14,001 nt of DNA, from contig CADWAF010004269.1 in assembly GCA_902984215.1 (NCBI GenBank), positions 1-14,001 on the forward strand. The letters are read 5' to 3'. The notes under the pieces were generated by a model, which was not told the origin of the DNA, ran no database searches, and worked only from the letters and a program-made list of their open reading frames with translations. Of this stretch, positions 1 to 7,847 are shown one piece after another. The position numbers were made by a program, and so were the translations under genes. Source of the stretch: Willaertia magna. Lineage: Eukaryota; Heterolobosea; Eutetramitea; Acrasida; Naegleriidae. Numbering within the stretch: position 1 is the stretch's first letter; every line of letters starts with the position of its first letter.

Positions 1-135
1 GAAATTAAATTAATAGATAATACATTATTTAAAGATTTTAATTGTTTAAATAATTTAAAATTACAACAATTATTAAAACATTTTATTTATGAATATCTAT
101 TTGAAAATGACACCTTAAAATATTGGGATATTTAA
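1..135 (+). CDS. 3' end of an unidentified protein-coding gene (44 codons, 5' part outside window)
   Basis: Reading from base 1, 44 sense codons run to a TAA at 133-135. The peptide has no low-complexity filler: it ends in LKHFIYEYLFENDTLKYWDI, an amphipathic, aromatic-rich C-terminus that looks like folded protein rather than chance translation of AT-rich DNA. No family can be recognised from so short a tail. The stop lies only 20 bases from the stop of the convergent YdjM-like gene at 156, so the two genes are tail to tail and their 3' untranslated regions must overlap. Codons are almost all A/T-ending, as in the neighbours to the right. The alternative is a chance open frame, since long frames are common where TTA, AAT and AAA dominate. 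Confidence 0.5.
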   Translation, partial: EIKLIDNTLFKDFNCLNNLKLQQLLKHFIYEYLFENDTLKYWDI

Positions 136-155
136 AATATTAAAAAATTAAAATA

Positions 156-1322
156 TTATTTTAAATAAATTAAAAATATCCAAGATAAAATCATCCAAAC
201 AATAGAAGGTAAACAATCTCTTAATAAATGAGATAATAACTTTCTATTCTTTAAATAAATTGTTGGATAATATTCTCTAGGTTGAATTGTACCCAAAAAA
301 GGTCCAATGACACTACTTATTTGTACTTGTCTAACATCAGTAACTTGAAAACCTAAAAAATTAGAAATCCAATGAATTGTAGAAATTAATTGATTAGCTT
401 GTACAGTTTTTAATTCCATAATATTTTCCAATTTTGTATCATATTTCATAATTGTAAATTGACCATTTATTAAATTAGATGGTTGTAACCAAATATAATT
501 ATTTTTATTTTTCTTTTTTTGTGATTCCATAAAGAAATAATATCTTGAAAATATTTCACACATCATTGCTCTTTTCCAGATAATTAATAAAAATAAAGAT
601 AAAATACCAAAACAAAATATTTTTTTAAAATTATTTTTAGAATTAAATTTTTTTGTTAAAAATAACCAACCATAGAAAAATAAAATTAAAGTAAAATCAA
701 AAGATGTTACAATGCCTAAAGTATAAACTTTTTTAGAAAATGGATAAAAAAGAGCAACACCAAAATTAGTAATAAAATCTAAAAATAAATGTGATAAAAT
801 ATTTAAAAATACTAAATATATACAATGTAAATAACTATTTAAACCTTTTAATCCTAAAAATTTTTGTACAAATATAGAAATAAATGGTAATAATAATAAA
901 TTTATATAAATTGAATGTGTAAATGTTCTTCTTTTATTTAAACTATTTTTAGTAGCTAATTCTTTTTTATTTTTTAAATTTTTAAAATTAATTAAATTTT
1001 TTAAAAATGTAAAACTTGTATTTATTGTAAAATATAATAAATCTAAATCAGGTAAATTATTTATTAAAATTGAAATTAATAAATATTTTTGTTCAAAACT
1101 TAATTTTTTAAAAAAAGTTTTAAATAAATTTTTAAAATAAAATATTTTATTATATAAACATTTTAAAAATATTTTTAAAAATCTATTATTTTTATTATAA
1201 TTGTTTTTTATAAATTTCGTTAAATTACTTTCCGGTAAATATTTTGTATTATTTTTAAAATGTTTTTGAAATAAATATTTTCCAATTAAATAACCGCAAA
1301 TAGAATGAACATCTGTTAGCAT
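156..1322 (-). CDS. YdjM-type membrane-bound metal-dependent hydrolase, 388 aa
   Basis: The protein carries the signature of the YdjM family (PF04307, membrane-bound metal-dependent hydrolases, known mainly from bacteria and archaea). His6 sits in a DVHSICGYLIG start. NNLPDLD is at 88-94, RRTFTHS at 131-137, and SHLFLDFITNFGV followed by YPFSKK spans about 177-198. The Asp and His residues of these motifs are the presumed metal ligands and all are present. Several hydrophobic segments (roughly 80-100, 138-185, 205-222, 235-250 and the last 20 residues) make it a polytopic membrane protein. The ATG at 1320-1322 follows an A-rich stretch and begins directly with the conserved N-terminal motif, so this start is secure. 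An Asn/Lys/Phe-rich insert lies between the first two motifs. A polar region of about 100 residues (roughly 270-370) before the final membrane segment is not part of the usual family core. The substrate is unknown. The family assignment is firm; activity is inference. Confidence 0.82.
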   Translation of the reverse strand: MLTDVHSICGYLIGKYLFQKHFKNNTKYLPESNLTKFIKNNYNKNNRFLKIFLKCLYNKIFYFKNLFKTFFKKLSFEQKYLLISILINNLPDLDLLYFTINTSFTFLKNLINFKNLKNKKELATKNSLNKRRTFTHSIYINLLLLPFISIFVQKFLGLKGLNSYLHCIYLVFLNILSHLFLDFITNFGVALFYPFSKKVYTLGIVTSFDFTLILFFYGWLFLTKKFNSKNNFKKIFCFGILSLFLLIIWKRAMMCEIFSRYYFFMESQKKKNKNNYIWLQPSNLINGQFTIMKYDTKLENIMELKTVQANQLISTIHWISNFLGFQVTDVRQVQISSVIGPFLGTIQPREYYPTIYLKNRKLLSHLLRDCLPSIVWMILSWIFLIYLK

Positions 1323-1503
1323 CTTTTTTTTTTTTAAAGATTTTTTTAATTTTTTAATCTCGGAAAATTTTTAATTAGAGACATAATCAACTTGTACAAG
1401 AAAACACTTGAGAAGCTTAAAATGGTTTTCTTTCTCGAAAGGCTTGCTTTAACACGATGAAAATAAGTTTAAAAAACAAGATTGTACTTTATTTAAAATA
1501 AAA
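1323..1503. other. Spacer between two minus-strand genes
   Basis: This 181-base gap separates the DeSI-PUL stop (1504) from the YdjM-like start (1322), both on the minus strand. It must hold the 3' end of the first gene and the promoter and leader of the second. It is less AT-extreme than its surroundings around 1380-1460 and contains the perfect palindrome CTTGTACAAG at 1391-1400. A long T tract (A tract on the transcribed strand) lies directly before the start codon. No small gene is seen. Confidence 0.5.
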
Positions 1504-2964
1504 TTAAAACAAAAGAGAAAGAAAAGTCTTTTCAACAAGTTGTTTCTCTTCATTACCACTATTCACATAAGCCTTACCAATTACTTCTTTCAATTCATTA
1601 ACTTCAATTAAAGTCATTGCAATCTCTTTTAATGTATTTTTTTCTTCCTTAAAATTTTCAACATTTTTAATTAATCTAAAAATTGTAAATAACATTCTTT
1701 GTAAATTATCTTTTGATTTTTCTAATTTTATAAATTCTAACATGCTACTAAATAATTGAATTTCTTCATCTGTTAAATTAGTGTTATTATTATTTAATTT
1801 ATTTTTAATTTTTAAAAATAAACTTAAATTTGCTGCTAATGAACTACTAACTAATCTTATTCCTTCTAATTCACTATTTATTGTATTTGAAATAAAATCT
1901 ACAATTATGGTTAATTTATTTTTAATTAAATATTTAATTGTATTTGAAGGTATTAATTGATTACTAAAATATTTATCAAATAAATTACAAAATAATCTTA
2001 AAATCATTAATTGATTTGCATGATTTGTTGTTGTTGTATTTAAAATAAATTTTTCTTCTATAATTGGTAATATTTTATTTAAAATAAAATTACTATATTC
2101 TGTATTTATTGCAATTAATCTAATAATATCTAAAATTGGAAAAGATTCATTTTCTTTTGAATTTCTTAAAATTAATTCAATCATTTCTAAAATTTCATTA
2201 TCTAATTTATTTATTTGATTATTTAAATATCTTTCTAATTTAATTAAATTTTCTGAATTATTTTTAATAATTTCTTCACTTGTTGTTGTTTTTAATTTAT
2301 TAATTATTTGTGTTATATTTGCTTTATTAAAATGATATACTTCTTGTGGGTCTTCAAATATTTTTTCAATTTTTGTTGTATTGTTCGTAGTGTTCATTGT
2401 ATTCATTGAACCTAAATTATTTGTATTAAAATTTGAATTTCCCATAAAATTGTTTAATAAATTTGGATTATTATTCATCATATTCATTACTTGATTCATC
2501 ATATTTGGATTATTCATTAAATTACTAACCATTGGATTATTCATTAATCCCATTAAATCATTAGGATTCATTCCTCCCATTAAATCATTCATATTATTAT
2601 TCCCGCCAAATCCTCCTCCAAATCCTCCGCCACCACCACTACCAAATGGAGATACATTTGAACCACTAACGCCACCACTATTATTAACACTTGAATTATT
2701 ACTTGTTGTAGAAACACTTGTAGGAACATTAACATTTGGATTTCTAGCACCACCCATCATTCTATCAACCATTGGTCTAATCATTTGTCCCATTGGCGTA
2801 TTAAAAAACTCTAAAGGTAAATCTAAAATATCATTTGGTATAGATTTACCTAATAAAAATAAACTACATTCATTTGTAAAATGATTACAATTATTATCAA
2901 ATAAATGATATTGATCAAATCTAAATCTTTCATTACTTAATTGATTTACAAGACCAATTACTTG
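1504..2964 (-). CDS. DeSI (PPPDE peptidase) - STI1-like - PUL domain protein, 5'-truncated
   Basis: The first ATG in frame (2791-2793) is internal. The frame stays open upstream and encodes the C-terminal half of a PPPDE/DeSI cysteine isopeptidase: RFDQYHLFDNNCNHFTNE, with the catalytic Cys in NNCNHF, then LLGKSIPNDILDLP, then NTPMGQMIRPMVD, which runs into that ATG. Next come a Gly/Asn/Ser linker, a Met/Asn-Pro segment resembling ubiquilin/STI1 repeats (2440-2571), and a helical PUL domain (about the last 280 residues; motifs FPILDIIRLIA and ILRLFCNLFDKYF). DeSI proteins remove SUMO or ubiquitin. PUL of PLAA/Ufd3 binds the Cdc48/p97 C-terminus, so a Cdc48-linked deconjugase is inferred. The N-terminal half with the catalytic His is absent: the frame has no Met before a stop at 3043-3045, and SEC16 coding begins on the other strand at about 2945. 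The protein as present would lack a complete active site. Domain calls are firm; the 5' end is unresolved. Confidence 0.85.
   Translation of the reverse strand, partial: QVIGLVNQLSNERFRFDQYHLFDNNCNHFTNECSLFLLGKSIPNDILDLPLEFFNTPMGQMIRPMVDRMMGGARNPNVNVPTSVSTTSNNSSVNNSGGVSGSNVSPFGSGGGGGFGGGFGGNNNMNDLMGGMNPNDLMGLMNNPMVSNLMNNPNMMNQVMNMMNNNPNLLNNFMGNSNFNTNNLGSMNTMNTTNNTTKIEKIFEDPQEVYHFNKANITQIINKLKTTTSEEIIKNNSENLIKLERYLNNQINKLDNEILEMIELILRNSKENESFPILDIIRLIAINTEYSNFILNKILPIIEEKFILNTTTTNHANQLMILRLFCNLFDKYFSNQLIPSNTIKYLIKNKLTIIVDFISNTINSELEGIRLVSSSLAANLSLFLKIKNKLNNNNTNLTDEEIQLFSSMLEFIKLEKSKDNLQRMLFTIFRLIKNVENFKEEKNTLKEIAMTLIEVNELKEVIGKAYVNSGNEEKQLVEKTFLSLLF
2945..2964. other. Junction where two divergent genes both lose their 5' halves
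   Basis: On the minus strand, DeSI-like coding can be followed up to about 2964. On the plus strand, Sec16-like coding (RPITCFGFGGKI) starts at 2951 just after an in-frame TGA at 2942-2944. Neither frame contains a start codon near the junction, and neither missing half is visible elsewhere in the window. An AG at 2951-2952 could be a 3' splice site for SEC16, but a matching upstream exon would have to lie beyond the antisense DeSI-PUL gene. A chimeric join or a genomic rearrangement explains both truncations at once. Confidence 0.65.
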
Positions 2965-5356
2965 TTTTGGATTTGGTGGAAAAATATTTACTACTAGTAA
3001 TATTACTATAAATAGTAATATTAAGAAACAACAAGTAAATATTTATAAACTAGATTTAATTGATAATTTTAATTATAAATATTTATTAGATTACAATAAT
3101 AATAATAATACATTAAAATATATTCAATCTAAAATTGTTGAAAAACAATCCATTCTTTACAATAATAATAATTTAAATAATAATTCTATAATTGGTAATA
3201 AATTATTATGGGAATATTTAAATATTTTAATTAAAAATAATAATAATTTAGAACAAATAAATATTGAAATTAATAGTTTATTAAAAGTTTACAATAACCA
3301 ATTAAATCATTTAAATAATAATAACCAACAATTACAATTAAATAATTTAAATAATAATGAAAATAATTTTGAATTAATTAATAATATTCAACATTTATTA
3401 ATGACAGGTAATATTATTGAAGCATGTCAATTTGCACAAACAAATCAATTATGGTCACATGCAATTTTATTAAGTAGTATGATTGATAAACAAACATATC
3501 AATCAGTTGTTTCTAATTTTACTTTAAATTATTTACAAAATTGTGTTTTGCCTTTAAAAACTTTATATTTAACATTTTCTAATAGAAATGATTTATTTGA
3601 GCAATCATTTATAAATCATAATAATAATAATGATTTAATGAATCAATGGTTACAACATTTAATAATTTTATTTAATAATAGAAATGGTAAATCAACAATT
3701 AATATGATTGAAAAGTTAGGTGATATTTTATGGAAAGATTATGGAATGGTGGAACAATCACATTTTTGTTATTTAATTGCTGATTTTATTTATTTACAAC
3801 AATTATTATCTACTGTTAATAATAATAATAGTAATGCTAATAACAGTGGTAATAATAATTTTAATACAAATAGTAGTAGTACAAGGAAAAGATGTTTATT
3901 AATTGGTGGAGATCATAAAAGAAGAATTAGACAATTTATAAATATTGAAACAATTCAATTAAGTGATATTTATGAAATATTTAAATTAAAAGTTAATAAT
4001 AATGATATAAATTATAATTTATTAACTTATAAATTAATTTATGCATATCAATTAATGGAATATGGTTTAATTGAAAAATCAAATGAATTATGTGATTATT
4101 TAATTGATTTAATACAAAAGAATTCATCTACTATTAAATTTAATAATTGTTTAAAGTATTATTTAAAGGAATTAAAACAGAGATTAACTACATTTATGAA
4201 GTTAAATAATATTAATTCTACTAGTGCTTATAGTAGTAGTGGTGATGGAAGTGCAAGTGGCAAGAAATCGGGAGTAACTGGTTGGTTATTAAAGGGATTG
4301 GAAACTATTATTCATGGATCGGAAACGTCTAGTAGTGAACCTACTACTCCTCCAACTAATACTACTAATGAGATGATGATGATGAATAGTTCAAAGGGTA
4401 TGGTTGTTCCTCCTACGAATAGTAATAATAATACAATGATGAATAATACAAATAATATGAATAGGATGAGCACTCCATCGGGAGGAATGATGGCAATGAA
4501 TAATGGTATGCCTTATCAAGGTAATGTTAATCCAATGATGATGAATAGTAATAATAATATTCCTAATCCAATGATGATGCAAGGTGGAAGTAATATGATG
4601 CATACTAGTAGTAGTGTTAATAATAATAATAGTCAAGTAGGAAATATGTTAACTACACCTCCTACAACAACCACTACTAGCACTCCTCCACCTAATAATA
4701 CTAGCAATAATGATGCAAACAATGCTTCTAAATCTGGTGGTGGTGGATTATCTTGGCTTACTGGTTGGTTTAAGAGTTCTCCTTCAACTAGTCCAGTACC
4801 TAATGCTAATAACAATAATAATAATACAAACAATTCCGATGCGAATGCTAATAAGAAGAGTAAAGTAAATATTGGTAAGAAGAATGAATTTTATTATGAT
4901 GAAACGAAAAAGAAGTGGATGAGAAGAGGACAAGAAGAACAAACAGAAACTACTACAGCAACTCCTCCACCTGATTTGACTGCAATGCAAATGCCAAACA
5001 TGCAAACAAACTTTACTACTGGATTAGCTCATCAAAGAACTGCTTCTAATAGATACGTAGATATGTTTAATAGAGGTAATAGCGGTAGTGGAGCTGTTAG
5101 TACTCCAACAAATACAGCAACCCCTCCACCAATGATGACGATGGGAGCTGGTGGTCTTCATAATAGTAGTATGATGAATATGAATACAAATAACAATAAT
5201 AATATGAATAACAATGACGGAAATATGACTAGAGTAATGAGTGCACCTAACATGATGTATATGATGAATAATAGTACTCCAACCCCTCCACCAACTCACT
5301 TTTTCAATCCTTCTGCTTCAGCAACTACAACCAATAATAATGGTTCTCAACAATAA
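2951..5356 (+). CDS. SEC16: Sec16, COPII coat assembly scaffold, 5'-truncated (801 aa present)
   Basis: Sec16 organises ER exit sites by binding COPII subunits. The open frame begins far upstream of the first ATG (3401), which lies inside the conserved domain. Counting from 2951, residues 6-11 are FGFGGK, the entry motif of the Sec16 central conserved domain, followed by KLLWEYLNIL (about 84) and LLMTGNIIEACQFAQ then LWSHAILLSSMID (about 149-180), the ACE1 helical-solenoid signature. Continuing are CLLIGGDHKRR (about 315) and IQLSDIYEIF with TYKLIYAYQLMEYGL (about 335-372). The C-terminal part is Asn/Met/Ser/Thr/Pro-rich with two conserved islands: LSWLTGWF (about 600) and EFYYDETKKKWMRRG (about 646-660), the usual Sec16 C-terminal motif. 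The N-terminal region that precedes the central domain in all Sec16 proteins is missing, and there is no Met between 2945 and 3401. Family assignment is very strong; the 5' end is not determinable here. Convergent with IMP3, 57 bases apart. Confidence 0.93.
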   Translation, partial: RPITCFGFGGKIFTTSNITINSNIKKQQVNIYKLDLIDNFNYKYLLDYNNNNNTLKYIQSKIVEKQSILYNNNNLNNNSIIGNKLLWEYLNILIKNNNNLEQINIEINSLLKVYNNQLNHLNNNNQQLQLNNLNNNENNFELINNIQHLLMTGNIIEACQFAQTNQLWSHAILLSSMIDKQTYQSVVSNFTLNYLQNCVLPLKTLYLTFSNRNDLFEQSFINHNNNNDLMNQWLQHLIILFNNRNGKSTINMIEKLGDILWKDYGMVEQSHFCYLIADFIYLQQLLSTVNNNNSNANNSGNNNFNTNSSSTRKRCLLIGGDHKRRIRQFINIETIQLSDIYEIFKLKVNNNDINYNLLTYKLIYAYQLMEYGLIEKSNELCDYLIDLIQKNSSTIKFNNCLKYYLKELKQRLTTFMKLNNINSTSAYSSSGDGSASGKKSGVTGWLLKGLETIIHGSETSSSEPTTPPTNTTNEMMMMNSSKGMVVPPTNSNNNTMMNNTNNMNRMSTPSGGMMAMNNGMPYQGNVNPMMMNSNNNIPNPMMMQGGSNMMHTSSSVNNNNSQVGNMLTTPPTTTTTSTPPPNNTSNNDANNASKSGGGGLSWLTGWFKSSPSTSPVPNANNNNNNTNNSDANANKKSKVNIGKKNEFYYDETKKKWMRRGQEEQTETTTATPPPDLTAMQMPNMQTNFTTGLAHQRTASNRYVDMFNRGNSGSGAVSTPTNTATPPPMMTMGAGGLHNSSMMNMNTNNNNNMNNNDGNMTRVMSAPNMMYMMNNSTPTPPPTHFFNPSASATTTNNNGSQQ
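4370..5345. repeat. Trinucleotide-rich low-complexity coding region (AAT/ATG/ACT/CCT codon runs)
   Basis: Within the SEC16 C-terminal region, runs of AAT, ATGATG, AGTAGT and ACTCCTCCA encode Asn, Met, Ser and Thr-Pro-Pro stretches. The same simple repeats produce several long but spurious antisense frames (His/Ile-rich, Val/Leu-rich) that should not be annotated. Smaller AAT runs sit at about 3092-3109, 3160-3182 and 3818-3860. Such tracts are prone to length change and to assembly collapse. Confidence 0.8.
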
Positions 5357-5413
5357 AACAATAGCCTCTCAACACTTTATAATAAAATATATATTATTAT
5401 AATAAAAACCAAT
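5357..5413. terminator. Shared convergent 3' region of SEC16 and IMP3 with a hairpin
   Basis: The 57 bases between the two facing stops contain an inverted repeat TTATAATA (5377-5384) / TATTATAA (5395-5402) with a 10-base AT loop. An AATAAA hexamer overlaps each stop codon: 5352-5357 for SEC16, and 5413-5418 on the minus strand for IMP3. A further AATAAA lies at 5381-5386. A compact bidirectional polyadenylation region is likely, but in DNA this AT-rich hexamers arise often by chance. Confidence 0.4.
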
Positions 5414-6019
5414 TTATTCTTGTAAAGCATCATAATCATCATAATTTTCATTGAATTTTTGTATTGTATTTCTAATGGTGGATCTATTAGACCAACTAAT
5501 AAAATCTTCTAAATTTCTAGAAACTAAAAAAGAAACATCTTTAACAACTTCCGGTCCAATCTTAATATGACCATGTTCAATATACATATTAGATAATTTA
5601 ACACTTTCAGCAAAATGTAAAACCTTTAATAAATATGAAATTCTTCTTCTACATAACCTTCCAACCGTAATTTTCTTTAAAGTTTCAATTTCTGCTTCAC
5701 TATCTAATATACCCATATCAAAAAGTTTTTTAGAGATCATTATTAATTGATCTCTTTTAAAATCTCTATAAGTTTTATCATCTAAACTTTTTATATTTTC
5801 TATAGTTTTATTTATTTGTGTGGCTATTCTTTGATAATTAAAGAATTCTCTTTGATCTTTTAAATAATATTTATTTATTGTTTTAATGATATATTCTTTA
5901 AATTCTGGTGTTACGCCATCGGATTTCCAATTTAAAAAATCAACTCGTTTTAAAAGTTTTTGTTCAACTCGTTTTAAAAGTTTTTGTTCATGGTGTTTTA
6001 ACTCTCTAACCTTTGGCAT
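5414..6019 (-). CDS. IMP3: IMP3, U3 snoRNP protein (S4 domain), 201 aa
   Basis: IMP3 joins IMP4 and Mpp10 in the small-subunit processome and helps U3 snoRNA pair with pre-rRNA for 18S maturation in the nucleolus. The family N-terminus (VRELKHHEQKLLKRV..DFLNW) is at residues 4-31. The S4 RNA-binding domain covers about 120-176 (GRLCRRRISYLLKVL, IEHGHIKIGPEVV, FLVSRNLEDFISW), and the acidic tail (NENYDDYDALQE) is typical. The start is the ATG at 6017-6019; an upstream in-frame TTG is not a credible eukaryotic start and adds nothing conserved. The length is close to that of the human and yeast proteins apart from an 8-residue insert: EQKLLKRV occurs twice in a row (residues 11-18 and 19-26). 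The gene has no intron and looks otherwise intact. Confidence 0.95.
   Translation of the reverse strand: MPKVRELKHHEQKLLKRVEQKLLKRVDFLNWKSDGVTPEFKEYIIKTINKYYLKDQREFFNYQRIATQINKTIENIKSLDDKTYRDFKRDQLIMISKKLFDMGILDSEAEIETLKKITVGRLCRRRISYLLKVLHFAESVKLSNMYIEHGHIKIGPEVVKDVSFLVSRNLEDFISWSNRSTIRNTIQKFNENYDDYDALQE
5941..5988. repeat. Perfect 24-base tandem duplication inside IMP3
   Basis: The unit TCAACTCGTTTTAAAAGTTT plus TTGT occurs at 5941-5964 and again, without a single difference, at 5965-5988. It preserves the frame and duplicates the conserved EQKLLKRV helix near the IMP3 N-terminus. The identity of the copies points to a recent event or to a sequencing or assembly slip. Confidence 0.95.
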
Positions 6020-7120
6020 TTTTTTTTTGAAGTTCAATTAATTATTTTAACCATTTTATTTCATAGAAAGTTATTTAATATATTTTTAAAAATTATTAAA
6101 ACAGGCGGTGTACACAGAAAATGGCATAATGTATAAACGGGTTTATGTTGCATATTTTGTTATGCCAATGTTTTTTAACTTAAACCCTTTTTGACATATA
6201 AAATATGTTATAATGTGCTATAAATTTCTTTAATTCACTAAGTATCACACTATTATAGAGTACGGTAGAGAAATAAATAATGAATTATTCCCGAATTATC
6301 TTTTATTTGTTATTTGAAATAAAACTTATTTCTTTTTCTTTTAACTTTACAATTTTCTAATTCATTTCATTAATTATATCTAACAAAATATTCTTCATTA
6401 TATTTAATGATTGTAAATATTGTTTTTCTTTTATGTATTTTTAATAAATTGTTGTAATTTATTTTTTACAATTGACTTTACAATTTATTTGGTGAATTAG
6501 TTCAATTATAAAGTCGTTCTTATTATAAAACATTTTTCTTTCCAATCAAACAGTTTGGATATTTAATAAAGACAATACTTACCAAATATTTGAATAACAT
6601 TTTGTATTCACTGTTATTTTTAAACCATAATCAATTTCTTTTTTTTTCAGCTTCAATTTTTATTTTCAAAAAAAAATTAACTTGGTTAGTTTAATATAAA
6701 ATAATTTGTTCTATATTTAAAATTACTATGTCATGATACAATCACACAGTAAATTTCTTTTTTTTTGAAAAAATAAAATTAACAATTTAAACACATTGGA
6801 CGCTCAATAAAAATTATCTCTCAAATGAGGTATATTACAGTTTTCCTTAATACACTACAACATGCCCAACCAAACAGTATTTCATTGTTCTTAATTGAAG
6901 TTAGGTACAAAATCTCCCAATTTTTGTTTTTTGTTTTTTATAAAAAATCTATAAACTTGCAGGACCATTTTTTGTGGTAATAAAGGTATAAACATTAAGG
7001 ATTTTAAATATTTCTATTATTAAATATGGATACAATAGTTAACACATAAAAAAACTATTTTTTTTGTTCTATTAAAGACATCACTAAACAACCAATTATA
7101 GTGACCACTTACATCTATCA
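6020..7120. other. Intergenic region without recognisable genes
   Basis: About 1.1 kb upstream of IMP3. All frames are broken by frequent stops and contain many homopolymer T or A runs. No tRNA-like internal promoter boxes were found. The only structure I note is the small inverted repeat at 6122-6167. The IMP3 promoter must lie in the left part. Patches around 6790-6960 are less AT-rich but show no coding signal. Confidence 0.6.
6122..6167. repeat. Nested inverted repeat upstream of IMP3
   Basis: TGGCATAA at 6122-6129 is the reverse complement of TTATGCCA at 6160-6167. Between them is a second near-palindrome, ATAAAC-GG-GTTTAT (6133-6146). It sits about 100 bases upstream of the IMP3 start codon and could be a protein-binding or cruciform site. 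The function is unknown. Confidence 0.4.
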
Positions 7121-7140
7121 TACTATCATTTTTATTAAAG

Positions 7141-7213
7141 TGCACAATTATCAATAATAAAGTACACACTTATCAAAAATAAAATACACTTTAGCAGTTT
7201 TAATAAAGTGCAC
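7141..7213. repeat. Left iteron array (about 22-base units)
   Basis: Cores TGCAC (7141), TACAC (7163), TACAC (7185) and TGCAC (7209) are spaced 22, 22 and 24 bases, with TTATCAAnAATAAA-type sequence between them. The array is the mirror image of the one at 7776-7847 and is the more degenerate, AT-shifted copy. Confidence 0.75.
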
Positions 7214-7775
7214 ATTGAAACAGAATTTGTAGGTTTTTTTAAAATAAAAAAAAATATAAAGCTCAATTATAACATGTAATTAAATAAAAGTATCAAAAAA
7301 ACAATAAATACAGACTCAATTTCTTCTTACATTTTGTGTTCAACTTTTCTTTTACTTGTCTAATTCGGAGTAGCCGAGTAGTTTGTTTGAAGAGAATTTA
7401 TTATAGTACAAATATTTGAAATTAAATTTAAAAAGTTATACACTTTTTTTGTAAATAAATAAAAAAAATTAATTTACAAAAAATGATCTAATAAATTATT
7501 TATTATTAAATTTACTATTTTCTTTTCACAAAAAATTAGTTTAAACATTTAATTTTACCCTTTTAATATATTTTTAAAAAGAAATAAGTAATTTTACTGT
7601 AGTATTCAAATTTAAATTGTGTTTATTCTTATTTTTTTTGTAAATATGAAGTTTTGTAGGCGGTTTTTTTTTGAAAATTTAACCGTTAAAAAAAGCGGGA
7701 GTGAATTAGAAATTTTTTATTTTATTTATTTTATTGGCGGGAATTTGGTTGAACTATTATTTTTTGAGTCGGACT

Positions 7776-7847
7776 GTGCACTTTCTTTCCTCCGCTGTTG
7801 CACTTCATTATTGATAAGTGTGCACTTCATTGTTGATAATTGTGCAC
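7776..7847. repeat. Right iteron array (22-base units)
   Basis: GCAC cores at 7778, 7800, 7822 and 7844 are exactly 22 bases apart. The two best units are GCACTTCATTATTGATAAGT and GCACTTCATTGTTGATAATT, each followed by GT. They form the inverted partner of the left array. The array ends about 30 bases before the small ORF at 7879. Confidence 0.8.

Noticed and set aside
2791..2793. ATG at 2791-2793 (minus) as the start of the PUL gene
   Set aside because: It falls inside the conserved NTPMGQMIRP end of the DeSI domain. The catalytic-Cys motif is upstream in the same frame.
3401..3403. ATG at 3401 as the start of SEC16
   Set aside because: Conserved Sec16 sequence continues 150 codons upstream in the same frame, and this Met lies within the LLMTGNIIEA solenoid motif.
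4391..5299. Several antisense frames of 66-91 codons under SEC16
   Set aside because: They are translations of AAT/ATG/ACT simple repeats on the other strand, giving His/Ile- or Val/Leu-monotonous peptides. The sense frame carries conserved Sec16 motifs.
7365..7385. tRNA A-box-like sequence TAGCCGAGTAG
   Set aside because: No B box (GGTTCGANTCC-like) follows within tRNA distance and no cloverleaf can be drawn.
7733..7746. E2F-site-like TTGGCGGGAA upstream of the esterase
   Set aside because: A single match to a short motif, with no evidence for this regulator here and no logical link to an esterase.
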